A stretch of DNA of 23,447 nt from JBGOUJ01 sp041477005 (GCA_041477005.1 JBGOUJ010000041.1:1-23447); one strand, 5' to 3'; shown: positions 1-7,973, counted from the stretch's first letter. The notes: generated by a model from the letters alone, not told the origin. Translations and numbers: made by a program.

Positions 1-1
1 T

Positions 2-181
2 CGATCGAGCTTCCAAGCGCCCCGCCTCCCCCGCATTCCCCGTGTGCCATTTCCACCAGCCCGCCTGTCGCTGATGCCGGTCAAAGAGGTAAGCGGCATC
101 GGCCTCTCCGTCACCCGCACCAAACTCTTCTTCAGCATGCCCGAAACCACCGGCAACATCTGGCTGGCGCAGGTGCCGTGA
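2..181 (+). CDS. C-terminal tail of a Ser/Thr kinase-like or TolB/WD40-type protein (partial)
   Basis: An open frame enters from the left edge and ends at TGA 179-181. Its last ~35 residues (RLSLMPVKEVSG then IGLSVTRTKLFFS then TTGNIWLAQVP) read like the end of the periplasmic WD40/TolB-like beta-propeller that follows the kinase domain in many acidobacterial Ser/Thr protein kinases. That match is from memory of the family. No catalytic part lies in the window, so a plain TolB-like protein is also possible. The first ~20 codons are proline- and arginine-rich and look less protein-like, so an error or frameshift near the edge cannot be excluded. Confidence 0.5.
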   Translation, partial: RSSFQAPRLPRIPRVPFPPARLSLMPVKEVSGIGLSVTRTKLFFSMPETTGNIWLAQVP

Positions 182-195
182 AACGCTGCTTACGC

Positions 196-432
196 CTACG
201 GCCGTGGATGTTGCCTCTGCGCTTCGGACAAGGGTCGGATGCGGGCTCGGGCGAGCCGGTGAGCCATATCCGTGGTGACCGGCCGTTGTTCGTGTATGAG
301 TTGGCTTACGGTCCGGCGCGACACTCCCAGTATGCTGGCCAGTTGCGTCTGTGTTATCGCCGCCGCGGGGAGAACGTCTTCTCTCAGAAGTGCGCCTGGG
401 TGCGTCGGCCGTCTCTTCCTGTTATGCAGCAT
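196..432 (-). pseudogene. higA: Truncated orphan HigA-family antitoxin (XRE helix-turn-helix)
   Basis: The 78-residue frame carries the hallmarks of the HigA addiction-module antidote: an N-terminal RRPTHPGALLREDVLP segment, then an XRE helix-turn-helix with TQTQLASILGVSRRTVSQLI and the EQRPVTTDMAHRLARA region. HigA normally represses its own operon and neutralises the HigB mRNA endonuclease. Family members continue after the ALG/SPE region for another 20 or so residues containing a W-rich helix. Here that part is replaced by ARIRPLSEAQRQHPRP, which does not look like HigA. No higB frame lies upstream on this strand; that space holds a TIGR03437 domain read the other way. I infer a relic trapped between the kinase-like tail and the TIGR03437 remnant. 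The HTH itself is intact, so a short DNA-binding product is still possible. Confidence 0.65.
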
Positions 433-942
433 GGCCTTTCTCCTTACGTGGGCCCGCTACAGATCATCTTCCAAATGCCCTACGAGACCGGCTTGGCAGC
501 GGCCTCAGTCGTGGTAGTTTCCAATAATACAGCCAGCTCTGCGGCACCGGTTACCGTGCAACAGGCTGCGCCCTTCCTGCTGACCTATGGCAGCAATCGC
601 GCTGTGGCGGTGAACCAGGACGGCAGCGTCAATGCATCCGGGAATGGCGCGAAACCAGGCAGTGTGCTCGTCGCCTACCTGATCGGCTCGGGGCCTCTGG
701 GCAACGCGATCGCCACTGGAGCCGACGCGCCACCGTCGCCTCTTTCGCGGGAAAAACTACTCACCAGTGTCTCGGTGGGTGGTTCCGCAGCTACCGTGCA
801 ATTTGCCGGGATGACGCCGGGCTTCGCGGGTCTGGTTCAAGTGAACTTTGTCATGCCGAACCTCGCGCCCGGGGATTACCCGGTTCAGGTCACGATTGGT
901 GGCGCGGCGAGCAACCAACCGCTCCTGACGGTTTCGCGATGA
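433..942 (+). pseudogene. C-terminal remnant of a TIGR03437-domain (Solibacter-type) secreted protein
   Basis: The frame that ends at TGA 940-942 reads, from about base 433, as a typical TIGR03437 C-terminal domain. It shows a YVGPLQIIFQMPYE segment, a VVVSNNTASSAAPVTV strand, a long AYLIGSGPLGNAIATGA segment, an AATVQFAGMTPGFAGLVQVN motif and a closing GDYPVQVTIGGAASNQP strand. These domains normally sit at the end of large secreted repeat proteins. The frame runs upstream to GTG 178, but bases 196-432 are the antisense of the HigA fragment, so the N-terminal part of the 254-codon frame is not native. No signal peptide or credible ribosome site precedes the domain. I infer a 5'-deleted gene whose body was lost in the event that brought in HigA. 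Confidence 0.65.
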
Positions 943-1017
943 TTGGCGCTATGAGTTCAAACCCGGTGAAGTCGGCGACGCGATTGGCTTGCGCGATCGC
1001 GTACGTGCACCCCCCCC

Positions 1018-1860
1018 TCAGTGGCCCTCTCCTAAAATCAACGGCAGGCCTCTCTTGTCGCCGATCACGATGATCTTTGTGTTGGGGCTCTTAGCCAGCG
1101 TCTCGGTGGCCTCAATCCCCTTCCAGACCAGGAGCTGTTCATCGATACCCTTCCGCACGATGTCCTGAAAATCCTTTATGCCCTGGGCCTCGACACGCTT
1201 GCGATCCGCCTCCTGGCGCTCTTTGGTCAGCCTAAACTGCATGGCGAGAGACTCCTGCTCCATGCGCTGTTTGCTCTCGATCGCCTCCTTCAGCATTTGC
1301 GGCGGCCGAATGTCCTTGAGCAGAACCCGCTCCACGACAATGCCGCGTGGATCGAGGGTCTTGCGCAGCAGGTCCGCCGCCTGTACGGAGATCACGTCGC
1401 GTTTTTCGGCGCTGAAGAGCTCCTCGCCCTTGTGCGCGGAAGTCGCTTCCCGAATCGCCGAGATGAAGTTCTGCTCGATAAAGGTCCGGTAAGCGGGGCC
1501 GAGCGTCTGGTAAACGTCCTTTGCCGTCGCGGGATTCAGGTGGTACTGGAGCGTGGTCTTCATTGTGAGAATCAGCATCTCGCTGGAGGGCACCTGCCCC
1601 TCTTCATCCATGGACTGCGTCCGCACGGGCATCTCGTGTACCGCATCCCAGGGCACCTTCAGGCCGAATCCTTCGGGCATCACGGCGCCGGTCACGCGAT
1701 TGAATCGCGTCACCACCCCCACGTGTCCCGTATCGACCATCTGGAAGCAGGAGCACGAGGCCATCAACAGCAGAAACACGAGCACGAGCCCGAAAAAGAA
1801 TTTCAGTTGCCACGGCCATCCACGGCCGTCGCGTGATTGATTGAAGCTTTTGTTTTCCAT
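1018..1860 (-). CDS. SPFH/band-7 (prohibitin-like) membrane protein
   Basis: This 280-residue protein has a short charged N-terminus, one membrane helix at residues 20-36, then a prohibitin-type SPFH domain starting at VDTGHVGVVTRFNRVTG (42-58) and MPEGFGLKVPW. It ends in an Ala/Glu-rich coiled coil (about 185-250) with KEAIESKQRMEQES. SPFH proteins oligomerise into membrane rings or scaffolds and often modulate membrane proteases such as FtsH/HflKC. That role is family knowledge; no protease gene is adjacent. Residues 30-38 (LLLMASCSC) resemble a lipobox, so lipidation is possible but the flanking helix favours a membrane anchor. The start is well supported by GGAGGGAGGAAAG just upstream on the minus strand. 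It is transcribed away from the TIGR03437 remnant's gene direction and divergently from the next gene. Confidence 0.9.
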   Translation of the reverse strand: MENKSFNQSRDGRGWPWQLKFFFGLVLVFLLLMASCSCFQMVDTGHVGVVTRFNRVTGAVMPEGFGLKVPWDAVHEMPVRTQSMDEEGQVPSSEMLILTMKTTLQYHLNPATAKDVYQTLGPAYRTFIEQNFISAIREATSAHKGEELFSAEKRDVISVQAADLLRKTLDPRGIVVERVLLKDIRPPQMLKEAIESKQRMEQESLAMQFRLTKERQEADRKRVEAQGIKDFQDIVRKGIDEQLLVWKGIEATETLAKSPNTKIIVIGDKRGLPLILGEGH

Positions 1861-2224
1861 AGCTTTCCTCCCTCCAATCAGTCTATTAGCTCCGGAGCGC
1901 TTTTAGCATCCGGATTCCGTTCGCATTGGCGGCCCTTGCCGGCTCATTCCTTCTGGTCCAGGATGCGACCCGACCTAGCGACAATGCCTCCGGACCCCCG
2001 TTTCGCGGAGGTCGGCGCAGGGCTGGACGGTCCAACCTTGGCGGAGAAGGATTTCGGGGATGGCGTCGGCGTCCTGTGGCGCGGCTCCCGGCAGATCTAT
2101 GGCGTGATCTGTTTGGCTCGGTAGTTATTCGACTCGATCGGGCAAGTACTACGTCGAGCCGCTTGAAAGGTCCTCGGGAATAAACCCGATTGCTCCACAC
2201 CGCGGTACTCCCTAAACTGGGCTG
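1861..2224. other. Divergent intergenic region, no gene seen
   Basis: These 364 bases separate two divergent genes: the SPFH gene (minus) and the Ig/IPT-domain protein (plus). No frame here has a credible start with a ribosome site, and the open frames that cross it look like shadows. The right end holds the candidate promoter at 2190-2218. A small inverted repeat CCTCCG...CGGAGG lies near 1987-2011. Confidence 0.5.
2190..2218 (+). promoter_or_regulatory. Candidate sigma70-type promoter of the 2225 gene
   Basis: TTGCTC (2190-2195) and TAAACT (2213-2218) are separated by exactly 17 bases. The -10 box ends six bases before the ATG at 2225 and no Shine-Dalgarno is visible, so the transcript would be nearly leaderless. 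The -35 match is weak (3 of 6), so this is suggestive only. Confidence 0.3.
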
Positions 2225-3964
2225 ATGCATACGATCAGGACTCTTCTGTGTGGGGCTCTGCTGGCGACGCCGCTGCTGCAGGCGCAGGCGCCGGCGATCG
2301 GGAGTTGCACCGTGTTTCCCGCCGACCACGTGTGGAACACGCCCGTCGACAAGCTGCCGCTGGACCCGAATTCAACGACCTACGTGAACACCATCGGGGC
2401 CAGCCTGGGGCTCAAAGCGGACTTTGGCGCCGGACTCTGGAACGGCGGCCCGATCGGCATCCCTTTCGTCACGGTTCCCGGCGCCCAGACCAAGTATCCC
2501 GCCACGTTTCTTTATGCGGACGAGAGCGACCCCGGCCCCTACGCCGTGCCGCTTGGCGCGCCCATTGAAGGCGGCAGCCAGAGCACGGGCGATCGCCACG
2601 CCATCTCCGTCGATACCGGCAACTGCATCCTCTACGAACTCTATAGCGCGTTCCCGCAGACCGCGAGCTGGCAGGCCGGCTCCGGGGCGATCTTCGACCT
2701 CAAGTCGTATCTGCTGCGGCCCGCCACCTGGACGTCGGCCGACGCCGCCGGGCTGCCGATCTTCCCCGGGCTGGTGCGCTACGACGAGATCCTGTCGGGC
2801 GAGATCCGGCACGCCATCCGCTTCACCGTCCCGCAGAGCCGGCGAGCGTTCCTCTGGCCCGCACGGCACTACGCCTCGAGTCTGACCGGGACACAATATC
2901 CACCCATGGGCCAGCGGTTCCGGCTGAAGTCCGGCTTCGACATCAGCAGCTTCTCGCCGGCGAACCAGGTGATCCTGCGCGCCTTGAAAAAGTACGGCAT
3001 CATTCTGGCCGATAACGGGTCGGCCTGGTACCTATCCGGCGCCCCGGACGATCGCTGGAACAACTCCGACCTTCACTCCCTGGGCGGCGTGCTGGGGTCG
3101 AATTTCGAAGCGGTGGACGAGTCTTCGCTCACGATCGACCCCAACTCGGGGCAGGCGCGGCAGTCGGGCATTACGGTAGCCGTGAGTCCCGCATCGGCGA
3201 ATGTGCGGGTCAGCGCCACTCGACTGTTCTTGGTCACGGTCACCGGCACTGCCAACACGTCGGTTGTCTGGTCGGTGAACGGCGCCGATGGTGGGAGTAA
3301 CGCGGCAGGCTGGATCGATTCGACCGGCTCCTACCAGGCGCCGGCCACGGTCCCCTCGCCCGCCACGGTCAGCGTGCAAGCGAGGAGCGTGGTTGATCCC
3401 AACTCGGCCGGCGCTGCGGCGGCGACGATCGTTCCGCTGCCGGCGATCAGCTCGATCAGCCCGTCCCCGCTATCCGTGGGCAGTTTCAACATGACCGTGA
3501 ACGGGAGCGGTTTTCAGAACGGCGCCGTCGTCAAGCTCGGCGGAACTTCGCTCGCGACTAGCTTTGTTTCGGCGATCAAGCTGACGGCCACCGGTACGGC
3601 GTCCTCCACCAGCCCGGGCATCTCGGTGACGGTGACCAATCCGGACGGAGGTGTTTCCAATACCGTCGATGTGGCGGTGGTGAACCCGCCGGTTACGGTA
3701 ACCGTTTCGCCTTCGAGCGTGACTCTGAGGGTCCGCCAGACGCGGCAGTTCACCGCCACCGTGCAGAACTCGTCGAACCATGCGGTGACCTGGAAGGTCA
3801 ACGGCACGATCGGCGGCAACTCCACCGTGGGCGCCATCACCGCCGGCGGGATCTATACGGCGCCCAGCTTGGTTCCGTCGCCCAGCACGGTTCAGGTGAG
3901 CGCCCAGAGCGTGGCCGTGCCTGCGGCCTCGGGCAGCGCATCGGTCGCGATCAGGAAGCGATAG
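2225..3964 (+). CDS. Secreted protein: conserved unknown domain plus Ig-like, IPT/TIG and Ig-like modules
   Basis: This 579-residue protein begins with a signal peptide (MHTIRTLLCGALLATPLLQAQA). Residues ~25-310 form a compact conserved-looking domain with CTVFPADHVWNTPVD, DRHAISVDTGNCILYELY, DEILSGEIRHAIRFT and SAWYLSGAPDDRWNN. I know similar sequences in acidobacteria and actinobacteria but no established activity. The tail has three beta-sandwich modules: an Ig-like module (~318-405, SVVWSVNGADGG), an IPT/TIG module (~407-490, ISSISPSPLSVGSFNMTVNG with NPDGGVSN) and a second Ig-like module (~491-578, HAVTWKVNGTIGG). The two Ig modules share the 'VTVSP...TVSVQAQSV' pattern and probably arose by duplication. 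The architecture suggests an exported carbohydrate- or surface-active protein, but no catalytic site can be named. Confidence 0.85.
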   Translation: MHTIRTLLCGALLATPLLQAQAPAIGSCTVFPADHVWNTPVDKLPLDPNSTTYVNTIGASLGLKADFGAGLWNGGPIGIPFVTVPGAQTKYPATFLYADESDPGPYAVPLGAPIEGGSQSTGDRHAISVDTGNCILYELYSAFPQTASWQAGSGAIFDLKSYLLRPATWTSADAAGLPIFPGLVRYDEILSGEIRHAIRFTVPQSRRAFLWPARHYASSLTGTQYPPMGQRFRLKSGFDISSFSPANQVILRALKKYGIILADNGSAWYLSGAPDDRWNNSDLHSLGGVLGSNFEAVDESSLTIDPNSGQARQSGITVAVSPASANVRVSATRLFLVTVTGTANTSVVWSVNGADGGSNAAGWIDSTGSYQAPATVPSPATVSVQARSVVDPNSAGAAAATIVPLPAISSISPSPLSVGSFNMTVNGSGFQNGAVVKLGGTSLATSFVSAIKLTATGTASSTSPGISVTVTNPDGGVSNTVDVAVVNPPVTVTVSPSSVTLRVRQTRQFTATVQNSSNHAVTWKVNGTIGGNSTVGAITAGGIYTAPSLVPSPSTVQVSAQSVAVPAASGSASVAIRKR

Positions 3965-3974
3965 CGGAGGATCG

Positions 3975-4133
3975 TCAGGGCTTCCATAGCGAAGCGAAGT
4001 ACGCCAGCACTTCATCCGCAAGCGGGCCATGGCCTTTGCCCGGCAGGAGCGCGTGTGAGACTTTCCGGTAACCGTGCGCCCGCGCGACTCTCTTCGCCTC
4101 CCCCCAGTGCACGTTCCACTGTCGGTTAGTGCG
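3975..4133 (-). pseudogene. C-terminal relic of an alpha/beta hydrolase (esterase or dienelactone-hydrolase type)
   Basis: On the minus strand 52 open codons run from just after an in-frame TAG (4134-4136) to TGA (3975-3977). They read RQWNVHWGEAKRVARAHGYR, then KVSHALLPGKGHGPLADEVL, then AYFASLWKP. The LPGKGHGPL piece followed by a final amphipathic helix is the usual end of alpha/beta-hydrolase-fold esterases, where the His is the catalytic histidine. No start codon with a ribosome site is present and nothing upstream continues the fold, so the gene has lost its first four fifths. It lies in the spacer between two plus-strand genes. Confidence 0.5.
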
Positions 4134-4208
4134 CTAGAGCACCCTTGCTTGCCTTGTTTGCGGGAAGCCGGCCGGGCTTGTTTGCCATTGTGATATCATC
4201 GTTGAGCA

Positions 4209-5699
4209 ATGGAAGGCGCCGTGCGGAAGTCCAAGCTCGGCTTAATCGCTCTTTTGTCTCTGCTGTCGTGGCCGGTGGCAGCCGAGGATGCTCAGCAGCC
4301 GCCGGCAACCGTTCCCGTACACCTGAGCGTCGCCTCGGGAGTCCCGCTCCGGCTTTACATCACGCAACGGCTGTGGATGCGCACCGGAGATCCCGTGGAA
4401 GCGAAGCTGATTGAGCCGGTGTACGCGTTTGACAGAGTGGTGGTGCCAGCCGGCGTCGAGCTTCAGGGTCATGTAACCCGGCTCGATCCTGCTCCGAAGA
4501 TGGATCGCGCCAGAGCGATTCTCGGCGGCGACTTCACGCCTTTGCATGCCGCTCGGGCCGAATTCACGACGATCCTGATGCCCGACGGGCGGCAGGTTGC
4601 CATTCATGCTCTCGATTCGCCCGGTCTGCCGCAAATCTTCGTGCCTCCACGCCCGCCGAAAAAGAGCAAGAAGAGCTCGAAGAACAAGCCCCCGAGTGAC
4701 CCTAAGGCGCCCGGAACCATGGACGCCGTGCGGCAAGCTGCCCGTCAACAGGCGGAGGCGCAGACGATCGGACGCATCAATGCGAAGTCTCGAGGAGTCG
4801 TGGATCTGGTGCGCGGACCGAACAAGCGGGAGCGGCTGGAAGAGTTCCTCATCATGAAGCTGCCTTATCATCCGCAGTGGTACCGGCGGGGCACGCGCTT
4901 CGATGCCATTCTGCGGGACCCGCTGGATTTCGGCACGGTTACGCTGGCCGCCGACGCTTTACGAAACGTCGGCCGCCAGCCGTCACCCGATAGTAGTGCG
5001 CAGGTTCGCCTGCTCTCGACCGTCACCTCGGCGACTGCGCAGAGCGGTGACAAGATCGAAGGGGTTCTCTCGCAGCCGCTGTCCTCGGCCGCCGATGGAC
5101 TGATTCTGCCGGAAGGCACCCGCCTTACAGGCACGGTCACCCAGGCCCGGTCGGCGCGGTGGCTTCACCGGAGCGGGCGGCTGCGTTTTGCTTTCGACCG
5201 GGTCGAGCCTCCGCCTTTCTCTCCTCTATCGCTCGGTCCCCCGCGGCGCACGGAGGCGCAACTAGTGAGCGTAGAGTCCGATCCTCGGGCCGGGGTCAAG
5301 GTCGATGAGGAAGGAACGGCGAAAGCCACGGAATCGAAGGCACGGTTGCTGGCTCCGGCAATCGCCGCGATTATCGCCATGAAATCGCTCGATAATGACG
5401 CGGGCAGGAACCATCAAGTCTCGGGCACGGGTGAGCCAAATTACGGTGGCCGTGTGGCCGGCGGCTTCTCGGGGTTCGGCATGCTGGGAGCCGCCGCAGG
5501 ACGAGCTTCCCGAATCGTCGGCAGCGCCCTCGGAGTTTACGGGCTGGCCTGGTCCGTCTACTCAACCGTCGTCTCGCGCGGCCAGGAAGTGGAGTTCCGG
5601 AAGAACACCGCCATGGCTGTCCGGTTTGGATCCCGCACTCCTCCGCCGGCTCAAGCGAAAGCCAGCAATCGTACACCTTTAATGTCGGGTACTCAGTAA
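4209..5699 (+). CDS. Secreted protein with duplicated VirB10/TrbI-like beta modules
   Basis: This 496-residue protein has an N-terminal signal sequence (residues 8-25, LKL-GLIALLSLLSWPVAA type). Module A (~56-133) reads RTGDPVEAKLIEPVYAF, VVVPAGVELQGHV, ARAEFTTILMPDGR. Module B (~276-331) repeats the pattern: QSGDKIEGVLSQPLSS, LILPEGTRLTGTV, GRLRFAFDRV. A third partial copy appears at ~228-242 (GTRFDAILRDPLDFG). A basic, Pro-rich linker (148-170, KKSKKSSKNK) separates A and B. Near the C-terminus are a Gly/Ala-rich hydrophobic stretch (~415-450) and a last strand GQEVEFRKNTAMAVRFG. The 'PxGTxLxGxV...F' pattern resembles the beta-barrel of VirB10/TrbI. No conjugation gene is near, so I infer a stand-alone envelope protein. 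No strong Shine-Dalgarno precedes the ATG. Confidence 0.8.
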   Translation: MEGAVRKSKLGLIALLSLLSWPVAAEDAQQPPATVPVHLSVASGVPLRLYITQRLWMRTGDPVEAKLIEPVYAFDRVVVPAGVELQGHVTRLDPAPKMDRARAILGGDFTPLHAARAEFTTILMPDGRQVAIHALDSPGLPQIFVPPRPPKKSKKSSKNKPPSDPKAPGTMDAVRQAARQQAEAQTIGRINAKSRGVVDLVRGPNKRERLEEFLIMKLPYHPQWYRRGTRFDAILRDPLDFGTVTLAADALRNVGRQPSPDSSAQVRLLSTVTSATAQSGDKIEGVLSQPLSSAADGLILPEGTRLTGTVTQARSARWLHRSGRLRFAFDRVEPPPFSPLSLGPPRRTEAQLVSVESDPRAGVKVDEEGTAKATESKARLLAPAIAAIIAMKSLDNDAGRNHQVSGTGEPNYGGRVAGGFSGFGMLGAAAGRASRIVGSALGVYGLAWSVYSTVVSRGQEVEFRKNTAMAVRFGSRTPPPAQAKASNRTPLMSGTQ

Positions 5700-5759
5700 A
5701 GGGAAACTTCGATTCGGACCTCTTGACCGCTCAGCTCTGAGCAGACTGCGATCGCGCAT

Positions 5760-5790
5760 CGCCCCGGCCGGGGCGGATTCGCGGCGCCGC
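5760..5790. repeat. Two adjacent GC palindromes upstream of the large SPFH gene
   Basis: Bases 5760-5775 form a perfect 16-base palindrome (CGCCCCGGCCGGGGCG). Bases 5781-5790 form a perfect 10-base palindrome (GCGGCGCCGC). A further inverted pair GGGTTG/CAACCC (5830-5835 and 5853-5858) encloses the palindrome CGGAGCTCCG (5843-5852). All lie between the stop at 5699 and the ATG at 5903. They could be operators or RNA structure; no T-run supports a terminator. Confidence 0.3.
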
Positions 5791-5902
5791 CAGACCGTCA
5801 ACTCCCAGAGGTGCTAAGATCTGCCAGCGGGGTTGGGGCGCTCGGAGCTCCGCAACCCAATGTGGGAAGCCGTTTTGAGCCTCCGCCCCCGAGGAGAGAT
5901 CC

Positions 5903-7921
5903 ATGGGAATGCTTGTCGCGCTATTCGTTCTGGTCTGCTTGATACTCGCTTTCCGCTCGGTGCGCCAAATTGGGCCGACCGAGGTCGGCCTGGTAACGAA
6001 GCGGCTTTCCCTCAAGAAGCTCTCCAACGATAACCCCATCGCGTTCAACGGCGAGGCAGGATATCAGGCCGACCTGTTGATGCCCGGCTTGCGATGGAAG
6101 GCCGCGCTTCTGTACTCGGTGGACAAATTCCCCTGGGTGCAGGTGCCGGCGGGTGAGATCGGCGTCGTGATCGCGCAAGCCGGCGAGCCACTGCCGATCG
6201 GCGCCAAGTCGGCCGTGTACAAGAAAGAGTTTGCCAACTTCTCCGACTTAAGGGCGTTCATTCAAAAGGGCGGGCAAAAAGGCGTGCAGCGCCCCGTGCT
6301 GCCGCCCGGAACCCTGGTGCCGATTCATCCGGTCGGCTTTCTGGTCATGACGCGCACCGACGTCTACGGGCTGCCCGTTTCCCCGGAGCTGCGAGCCAAG
6401 GCCGGCAAGAACCACAAGATCACGCCCGACGCGCTGGGCCTGCGGCCTGAACAGCTCGAGCTCGTTCGCATCGAACCCGCGCCGAAAGCGGGCGCCGCAA
6501 CGCTTGACACGGTCGGTATTGTAACTGTATACGAAGGCGATCCGTTGCCCTCCGGCGACATCGCCAGCCGGCTCGGCGGCTTTGCCGACATGACTCAAAT
6601 GGAGCAAAACGGCGCGAACGACGCCGAGCTCATCGAGAAGCTGCTGGGGAGCAAGCAGGTCCTCCACAACAACTACCAGGACTTCCAGGCCTTCCTCGAT
6701 AACGGCGGCAAGATCGGCCTGCAGCACGATCCGCTGCTCTACGGCGCCTATGCCCTCAATCCGTTTCTCGTAAAGGTCGAGGTAGTAGCCATGCTGGTAG
6801 TGCAGCAGGGCCAGGTGGCGGTGATCAAGGCTTACGTGGGCCTGGCCACCCAGGATACGTCCGGCGCTGAATTTAAGTTCGGCTCACTGGTAAGGCCCGG
6901 CCACCGCGGCGTCTGGCAGGAGCCGCTGAGGACGGGGAAATACCCGATCAATCCCCGGTGCTACGAGGCGGAGATTGTGCCGACCGCCATTCTCAACCTC
7001 AACTGGGCCGACGCGGTCTCCGAGGCCCACAATCTCGATGCCAAGCTGCAGCAGATCGTGGCCAAGAGCAGCGAAGGATTTGTGTTTAAGATCGACTTGC
7101 AGGTGCAGATCCACGTCCCCGATACGAAGGCGCCGAGGGTCATCTCGATGGTAGGGACGATGCGCAATCTGGTGAACGAGGTGCTCCAGGCCGCCGTCGG
7201 CAACCACTTTCGCGATAACCTGCAAAGCATGCCCGCCATTCGATTCATCGAGACTCGCCAGCAGGTCCAGCAGCAGGCCTTCACGCATATCAAGGAACAG
7301 CTCGAGCAGTATCAGGTGGAAACCAGGGGCGTCTACATTCAGGATGTGGTCTTCCCCGACGATCTGGTCAAGGTGCTGACGCAACGCGAGATTGCCAACC
7401 AGGAGATCGAGACGTTTCAGAAACAGCGCGCGGCCCAGGACCAGAGGATCGAAATGGAGCACGCCAAAGGCACGGCCGATATGCAGGCGGAGCTGGCCCG
7501 ATCCAAGGTCGGCATCTCGATCAAAACCAACAACGCAAACGCTCGCGTGGCCGAGGCGGGCGGAGAAGCGGAGTACATTCGCCAGACCGGCGCGGCGAAG
7601 GGCGCGGAAGTGGAGGCGGTCGGCCTGGCCCGCGCGAAGGGCTACGAGGCGCAGGTAAACGCTTTGGGCGCCAACGCTACAACGCTGGTGAACGTTGTCC
7701 GAGCGCTGGCGGATGGTCGGGCGCGGTTCATGCCGGAAATCCTCGTGACCGGCGGGGGTGGAGGGGCGCTCGAGGGTCTGGCCGCGACGGCGATGCGCTT
7801 CGTCAATACCCTGCCCAGCGCTCCCGACGGCGCGGGTGTGCCCGAAAAGGATGGAGCCGGCGAAGCGCCATCCGAAACCGGCCTCTCGGGACCAGCGGAC
7901 GCCGGCGAGCCCCGGGCGTAA
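5903..7921 (+). CDS. Large SPFH/band-7 flotillin-like membrane protein with repeated entry motifs
   Basis: This 672-residue protein starts with one membrane helix (2-17), then a long beta-rich region, a band-7 core (~355-495, LNWADAVSEAHNLDAKLQQI to YIQDVVFPDDLVKVLTQREI) and a long Ala/Glu/Gln coiled coil (~495-600, EIETFQKQRAAQDQRIEMEH). A Gly-run (617-621) and a Pro/Gly-rich tail end it. The 'PxExGxV ... GxxGxQ ... LxPGxxxxxP' entry motif of SPFH domains occurs four times: ~24-66, ~82-148, ~204-292 and ~300-355. Most family members have one. The ATG is supported by GAGGAGA eight bases upstream. Flotillin-like proteins organise membrane domains, which is family knowledge. No NfeD or protease gene is adjacent, so the partner is unknown. 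Confidence 0.88.
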   Translation: MGMLVALFVLVCLILAFRSVRQIGPTEVGLVTKRLSLKKLSNDNPIAFNGEAGYQADLLMPGLRWKAALLYSVDKFPWVQVPAGEIGVVIAQAGEPLPIGAKSAVYKKEFANFSDLRAFIQKGGQKGVQRPVLPPGTLVPIHPVGFLVMTRTDVYGLPVSPELRAKAGKNHKITPDALGLRPEQLELVRIEPAPKAGAATLDTVGIVTVYEGDPLPSGDIASRLGGFADMTQMEQNGANDAELIEKLLGSKQVLHNNYQDFQAFLDNGGKIGLQHDPLLYGAYALNPFLVKVEVVAMLVVQQGQVAVIKAYVGLATQDTSGAEFKFGSLVRPGHRGVWQEPLRTGKYPINPRCYEAEIVPTAILNLNWADAVSEAHNLDAKLQQIVAKSSEGFVFKIDLQVQIHVPDTKAPRVISMVGTMRNLVNEVLQAAVGNHFRDNLQSMPAIRFIETRQQVQQQAFTHIKEQLEQYQVETRGVYIQDVVFPDDLVKVLTQREIANQEIETFQKQRAAQDQRIEMEHAKGTADMQAELARSKVGISIKTNNANARVAEAGGEAEYIRQTGAAKGAEVEAVGLARAKGYEAQVNALGANATTLVNVVRALADGRARFMPEILVTGGGGGALEGLAATAMRFVNTLPSAPDGAGVPEKDGAGEAPSETGLSGPADAGEPRA

Positions 7922-7973
7922 GCGAGGGGCGAATCCGGCTCAGGCGCTCCACGACGAGTGACCGGCAACGTGA

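Noticed and set aside
1010..1017. C8 run just after the SPFH stop
   Set aside because: It lies outside the coding sequence and has no regulatory context.
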